This document shows positions 7,898-12,514 of a stretch of 12,514 nt of DNA, piece by piece. The notes beneath the pieces were generated by a model. It had not been told where the DNA came from. It made no database searches and saw nothing but the letters and a program-made list of their open reading frames with translations. The stretch comes from Fidelibacterota bacterium (GTDB taxonomy: Bacteria; Fidelibacterota; Marinisomatia; Marinisomatales; TCS55), in NCBI GenBank assembly GCA_002713455.1, contig PASX01000007.1, positions 1 to 12,514 of the forward strand, read 5' to 3'. The translations under genes were made by a program, and so were the position numbers. The stretch's first letter is position 1. Each line of letters starts with the position of its first letter.

Positions 7898-8962
7898 TCA
7901 ATTTGAAAGCTGCTTAGAAATAAAACTTAATCCTTCCGTTGATAAATAAATTTTATCTTTATCATGATCAGCTTTTGGAATTGTAATTTTTTTATAATTA
8001 TGACTTGAGAAGTATTTATTTAAGAAAGAAAAGTACTTTGCACCTCGATCAAACCTGTGTTTTCCAAGAAGCATAGCATAACATGTTGTCGTGAGTGCAG
8101 AGTTTGTTATGTCTTCTTCTCCAAGCAAAAGGGTAACATTTCTACTTGAAATATTTTCCTTAATTTTTTCTATACTCAGTTTATTCATAAATGTATTTCT
8201 ATCTTCTAATCCTCTAGGATATTCATTGTATCCTTCACATTCAGAGAGATCAGGTACAGCAAAATCAGAGATTATATCAGACCATCTATTTCCATTAGTG
8301 TAAAGAAAAAACTGGCTATTTGCTATCCAATAACCAATTTCAATACTAGATATATTCCCATCAATACTATTCCCAGCTGAATAAAGTTGAACAAATTGAG
8401 ATCCTGCAGAATGTCCACCAATAAAGACTTTATTGAGTTTTGGAAAATGATTTTTATTAGACAGCTTATTTATTAAAGTATCAATCACAGAAAATGAACT
8501 ATGTCTATTTACACTTGAGCTGGGTTGAGAATTATTACCATACCTCCATCCGAGATAGGACCAATAAATATCAGTATTATTAAAAACGTCCTCTTCATTT
8601 TTAAACATAGGGGCAATAACAATTACATCTTTGGTTTTTTTAAGGTTCTCAATTGCTTTAACCATAGTATTAAAATACTGATTTGCATTTCTATCTTTAC
8701 CATGAACAAAAATAATTGCATCTTTGACTATCATAACGCTATCAAGAGGATGTGTTGAATATATATCAAAAGTATAATTCTTAGACCCATTTAGCAAAAT
8801 TGTCTGTTTACAATCATCATTTGCGCTAAGGCAAGGTATACTAATTACTTTTTTTTCATCATCTAACGGTTCTTCATCTTTGGATTTAGTTTCTTTTTCA
8901 TCCTCGCATGAAAATGCAATTAGTGATACAATTAAAATGAAAATTGATCTTGAAATATTCAT
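7898..8962 (-). CDS. Predicted lipoprotein alpha/beta hydrolase (serine esterase-like)
   Basis: A 354-aa protein. Residues 1-18 are a lipoprotein signal peptide, with the acceptor C19 in IAFSC (a lenient lipobox). The next 20 or so residues are strongly acidic (CEDEKETKSKDEEPLDDE), like a surface tether. The fold is alpha/beta hydrolase: the HG oxyanion element FVHGKD is at 85-90 and the nucleophile elbow GHSAGS at 183-188 (S185). A likely acid is D284 in LLLGEED and a likely His is H333 in KADHDKD. Cys 44, 51, 242 and 294 could form disulfides, which would suit an envelope location and the VKOR encoded nearby (inference). The substrate is unknown. It ends 51 bp before the transporter gene on the same strand, so co-transcription is possible. 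Confidence 0.85.
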   Translation of the reverse strand: MNISRSIFILIVSLIAFSCEDEKETKSKDEEPLDDEKKVISIPCLSANDDCKQTILLNGSKNYTFDIYSTHPLDSVMIVKDAIIFVHGKDRNANQYFNTMVKAIENLKKTKDVIVIAPMFKNEEDVFNNTDIYWSYLGWRYGNNSQPSSSVNRHSSFSVIDTLINKLSNKNHFPKLNKVFIGGHSAGSQFVQLYSAGNSIDGNISSIEIGYWIANSQFFLYTNGNRWSDIISDFAVPDLSECEGYNEYPRGLEDRNTFMNKLSIEKIKENISSRNVTLLLGEEDITNSALTTTCYAMLLGKHRFDRGAKYFSFLNKYFSSHNYKKITIPKADHDKDKIYLSTEGLSFISKQLSN

Positions 8963-9011
8963 ATTTATTAAGCTATTTAATTCTAAAATGATCTTTATTA
9001 ATAACTTAGTA

Positions 9012-9050
9012 GTAAGAATTTTGAATATTAAAGATATTCAAAATTCTTAC
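9012..9050. repeat. Perfect 17-bp inverted repeat with 5-nt loop, downstream of katG
   Basis: GTAAGAATTTTGAATAT (9012-9028), loop TAAAG, then the exact reverse complement (9034-9050). It begins about 48 bp past the katG stop and ends about 50 bp before the lipoprotein start, both genes being on the minus strand. As RNA it would form a long AT-rich hairpin. No U-run follows on either strand, so it is not a standard intrinsic terminator. It could be a 3' mRNA-stabilising hairpin, a terminator of a different type, or an operator for the lipoprotein gene. The 136-bp gap also holds the palindromes TTGATATATCAA (9085-9096) and TTATTAATAA (8995-9004). Confidence 0.8.
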
Positions 9051-9098
9051 ATATTTATGATAGAGTATAATGTAAAAGTCAGTATTGATATATCAACA

Positions 9099-11602
<2,504 letters not shown>

Positions 11603-11637
11603 TGCAAAAATTAAAAAATAAATAATAATCATTCCTA

Positions 11638-11656
11638 TTATTATTTAAAATAATAA
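11638..11656. promoter_or_regulatory. Candidate PerR/Fur box between perR-katG and the peroxiredoxin
   Basis: TTATTATTTAAAATAATAA is a perfect palindrome of 9 bp, 1 central base and 9 bp. That is the geometry of the classical 19-bp Fur box, and its AT content resembles the PerR box (TTATAATnATTATAA). It lies 35 bp upstream of the perR GTG and 64 bp upstream of the divergent peroxiredoxin ATG, where one dimer could control both promoters. The region is very AT-rich, which raises the odds of chance symmetry. The palindrome is directly visible; its role is inferred from context. Confidence 0.55.
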
Positions 11657-11707
11657 AGAAATAATTGAATAAAATTACTTTATTTTCAAATGTGTTTTTA
11701 AATAGAT

Positions 11708-11714
11708 AAAAGGA
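11708..11714 (+). promoter_or_regulatory. Shine-Dalgarno of the peroxiredoxin gene
   Basis: AAAAGGA ends 6 nt before the ATG at 11721. This and the katG site show that the organism uses Shine-Dalgarno signals at some genes, whereas several genes of the tig-clp block lack a clear one. Confidence 0.7.
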
Positions 11715-11720
11715 TAAATA

Positions 11721-12188
11721 ATGCCACAAGTAAATGATGTAGCTCCGCTTTTTGAGCTTAATAATACTAATAAAGAAGTTGTATCTCTTTCTGACCACAT
11801 TGGAAAACCAATAGTTTTAGCCTTCTTCCCAGGTGCATACACTGGTGTATGTGATACTGAAATGTGCTCATTTAGAGATAACATGGATAGTTTTAACAAT
11901 TTAAATGCCACTGTATTTGGAATTAGCGTTGACTCTCCTTGGGCTAATGGAGCTTTTTCAAAAGAGTATAGCCTTAATTTTGAACTGCTATCAGACTACA
12001 ATAGAGATGTAATTAAACAATACGATGTAACATTCGAAGGTCTTGGAGGACTAGAGGGTTATGAATCTTCTAACCGTGCAGTAATTATAATTGACTCTGA
12101 AGGTGTAATTAAATATAAATGGGTTGCAGAAAATCCCGGAATAGAACCTAATTATGATGAAGTGATTAACACGATAAAAAATCTTTAA
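11721..12188 (+). CDS. Peroxiredoxin, Bcp/PrxQ-like
   Basis: A 155-aa thiol peroxidase of the thioredoxin fold, cytoplasmic (no signal peptide). It reduces hydrogen peroxide and organic peroxides. The active-site motif PxxxTxxC is PGAYTGVC (37-44), with peroxidatic C44. A second Cys, C49, lies five residues on (CDTEMC), the spacing used by E. coli Bcp (C45/C50), so an intramolecular disulfide recycled by thioredoxin is likely. The catalytic Arg is probably R119 in SSNRAV. 'FFPGAYTGVCDTEMCSFRD' is also close to AhpE-like peroxiredoxins, so the subfamily is not fixed. The gene is divergent from perR-katG and shares a 118-bp intergenic region with the candidate operator. A strong terminator follows 15 bp after the stop. 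Confidence 0.93.
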   Translation: MPQVNDVAPLFELNNTNKEVVSLSDHIGKPIVLAFFPGAYTGVCDTEMCSFRDNMDSFNNLNATVFGISVDSPWANGAFSKEYSLNFELLSDYNRDVIKQYDVTFEGLGGLEGYESSNRAVIIIDSEGVIKYKWVAENPGIEPNYDEVINTIKNL

Positions 12189-12203
12189 TTAAATAATCTT
12201 CTA

Positions 12204-12255
12204 TAGAATAAGCTTCGGTGAAATCGAGGCTTATTCTAGTTTATTTCTTATAATT
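12204..12255 (+). terminator. Intrinsic terminator after the peroxiredoxin gene
   Basis: The left arm TAGAATAAGCTTCG (12204-12217), a 7-nt loop GTGAAAT and the right arm CGAGGCTTATTCTA (12225-12238) make a 14-bp stem with one G-U pair. A T-rich tail GTTTATTTCTTATAATT follows. The hairpin and tail separate the peroxiredoxin gene from the next gene on the same strand. Confidence 0.85.
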
Positions 12256-12308
12256 AAAACCCTTCAATCTTACAGATTTATAATTAAAAGTTCTTTTTAC
12301 ATAAAATC

Positions 12309-12514
12309 ATGAGTTTCTATATAAAATCTCTATTCTTCGCTATTCCTACATTTGTACTATTGATTAGCCTTGAAGCGTGGGCAGCTAAAGTCAAAGGAGT
12401 TAAGATCAATCGATCACAAGATATGATTTCTAGTCTCAGTTCTGGGGTGAGCAATACAATTCGAGATGGTATAAAATTTTCCTTTGTAATTATCAGCTAT
12501 TCCTGGCTAGTTGA
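12309..12514 (+). CDS. Sterol desaturase/fatty acid hydroxylase-like membrane protein, N-terminal fragment
   Basis: Open from the ATG to the window edge: 68 complete codons, no stop. A hydrophobic helix at about 7-21 (LFFAIPTFVLLISLE) is followed by the segment KGVKINRSQDMISSLSSGV (29-47) and the start of a second hydrophobic stretch (57-68). Helix-LE-...-(Y/I)-N-x-x-D-x-(I/L)-S-x-L-S-x-G is the usual opening of the fatty acid hydroxylase superfamily. The His-box metal motifs that would prove it lie beyond the window. No clear Shine-Dalgarno is seen. The gene is 70 bp downstream of the terminator hairpin stem, so it should have its own promoter. Confidence 0.7.
   Translation, partial: MSFYIKSLFFAIPTFVLLISLEAWAAKVKGVKINRSQDMISSLSSGVSNTIRDGIKFSFVIISYSWLV

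Noticed and set aside
11603..11632. N-terminal extension of PerR from the ATG at 11632
   Set aside because: It would add a hydrophobic decapeptide unlike Fur-family N-termini; the AGGA abuts the ATG with no spacing, and related proteins start MR[FY]SxQRE.

Overview
The window reads as a compact, AT-rich (roughly one third GC by eye) bacterial chromosome segment. It starts with the 5' end of a 16S rRNA gene on the minus strand. The 16S opening (GACGAACGCTGGCGGCGTGC) is not of the Bacteroidetes type (GATGAACGCTAGC) or the usual gammaproteobacterial type. Together with low GC, a TPR/DUF5683-like envelope protein, a stand-alone VKOR and a short PerR starting 'RFSHQRE', this makes me lean towards a marine bacterium of the FCB neighbourhood, perhaps Marinimicrobia (SAR406). 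That assignment is inference; the rest of the 16S gene, just outside the window, would settle it.

Region 1 (1-240, minus): 5' end of 16S rRNA with its leader and candidate promoters. Region 2 (241-5476, minus): a tightly packed, probably co-transcribed block. In transcription order it holds a 143-aa unknown protein, a VKOR-type disulfide oxidase, a 63-aa membrane-anchored zinc ribbon, trigger factor (tig), clpP, clpX and a secreted TPR protein. It joins disulfide formation, nascent-chain folding and ATP-dependent proteolysis. Region 3 (5573-8962, minus): an MMPL/RND-type membrane exporter preceded by a lipoprotein alpha/beta hydrolase.

Region 4 (8963-12188): a peroxide-defence cluster. perR and katG form a minus-strand pair in which the katG Shine-Dalgarno overlaps the perR stop codon. 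A Bcp/PrxQ-like peroxiredoxin is divergent on the plus strand. A perfect 9-1-9 palindrome with Fur/PerR-box geometry sits between the divergent genes. The likely logic is that PerR represses its own operon and the peroxiredoxin until peroxide inactivates it. Region 5 (12189-12514, plus): a strong hairpin terminator, then the N-terminus of a sterol desaturase/fatty acid hydroxylase-like membrane protein that runs off the edge.

The most unusual signals lie in the ClpXP pair. ClpP has Asn where the catalytic Asp should be. ClpX has no N-terminal zinc-binding domain and cannot be extended to include one, because the clpP TGA stop directly abuts the clpX ATG in the same reading frame. I see no CRISPR array, insertion sequence, tRNA or phage gene, and no wholly new multi-gene system.
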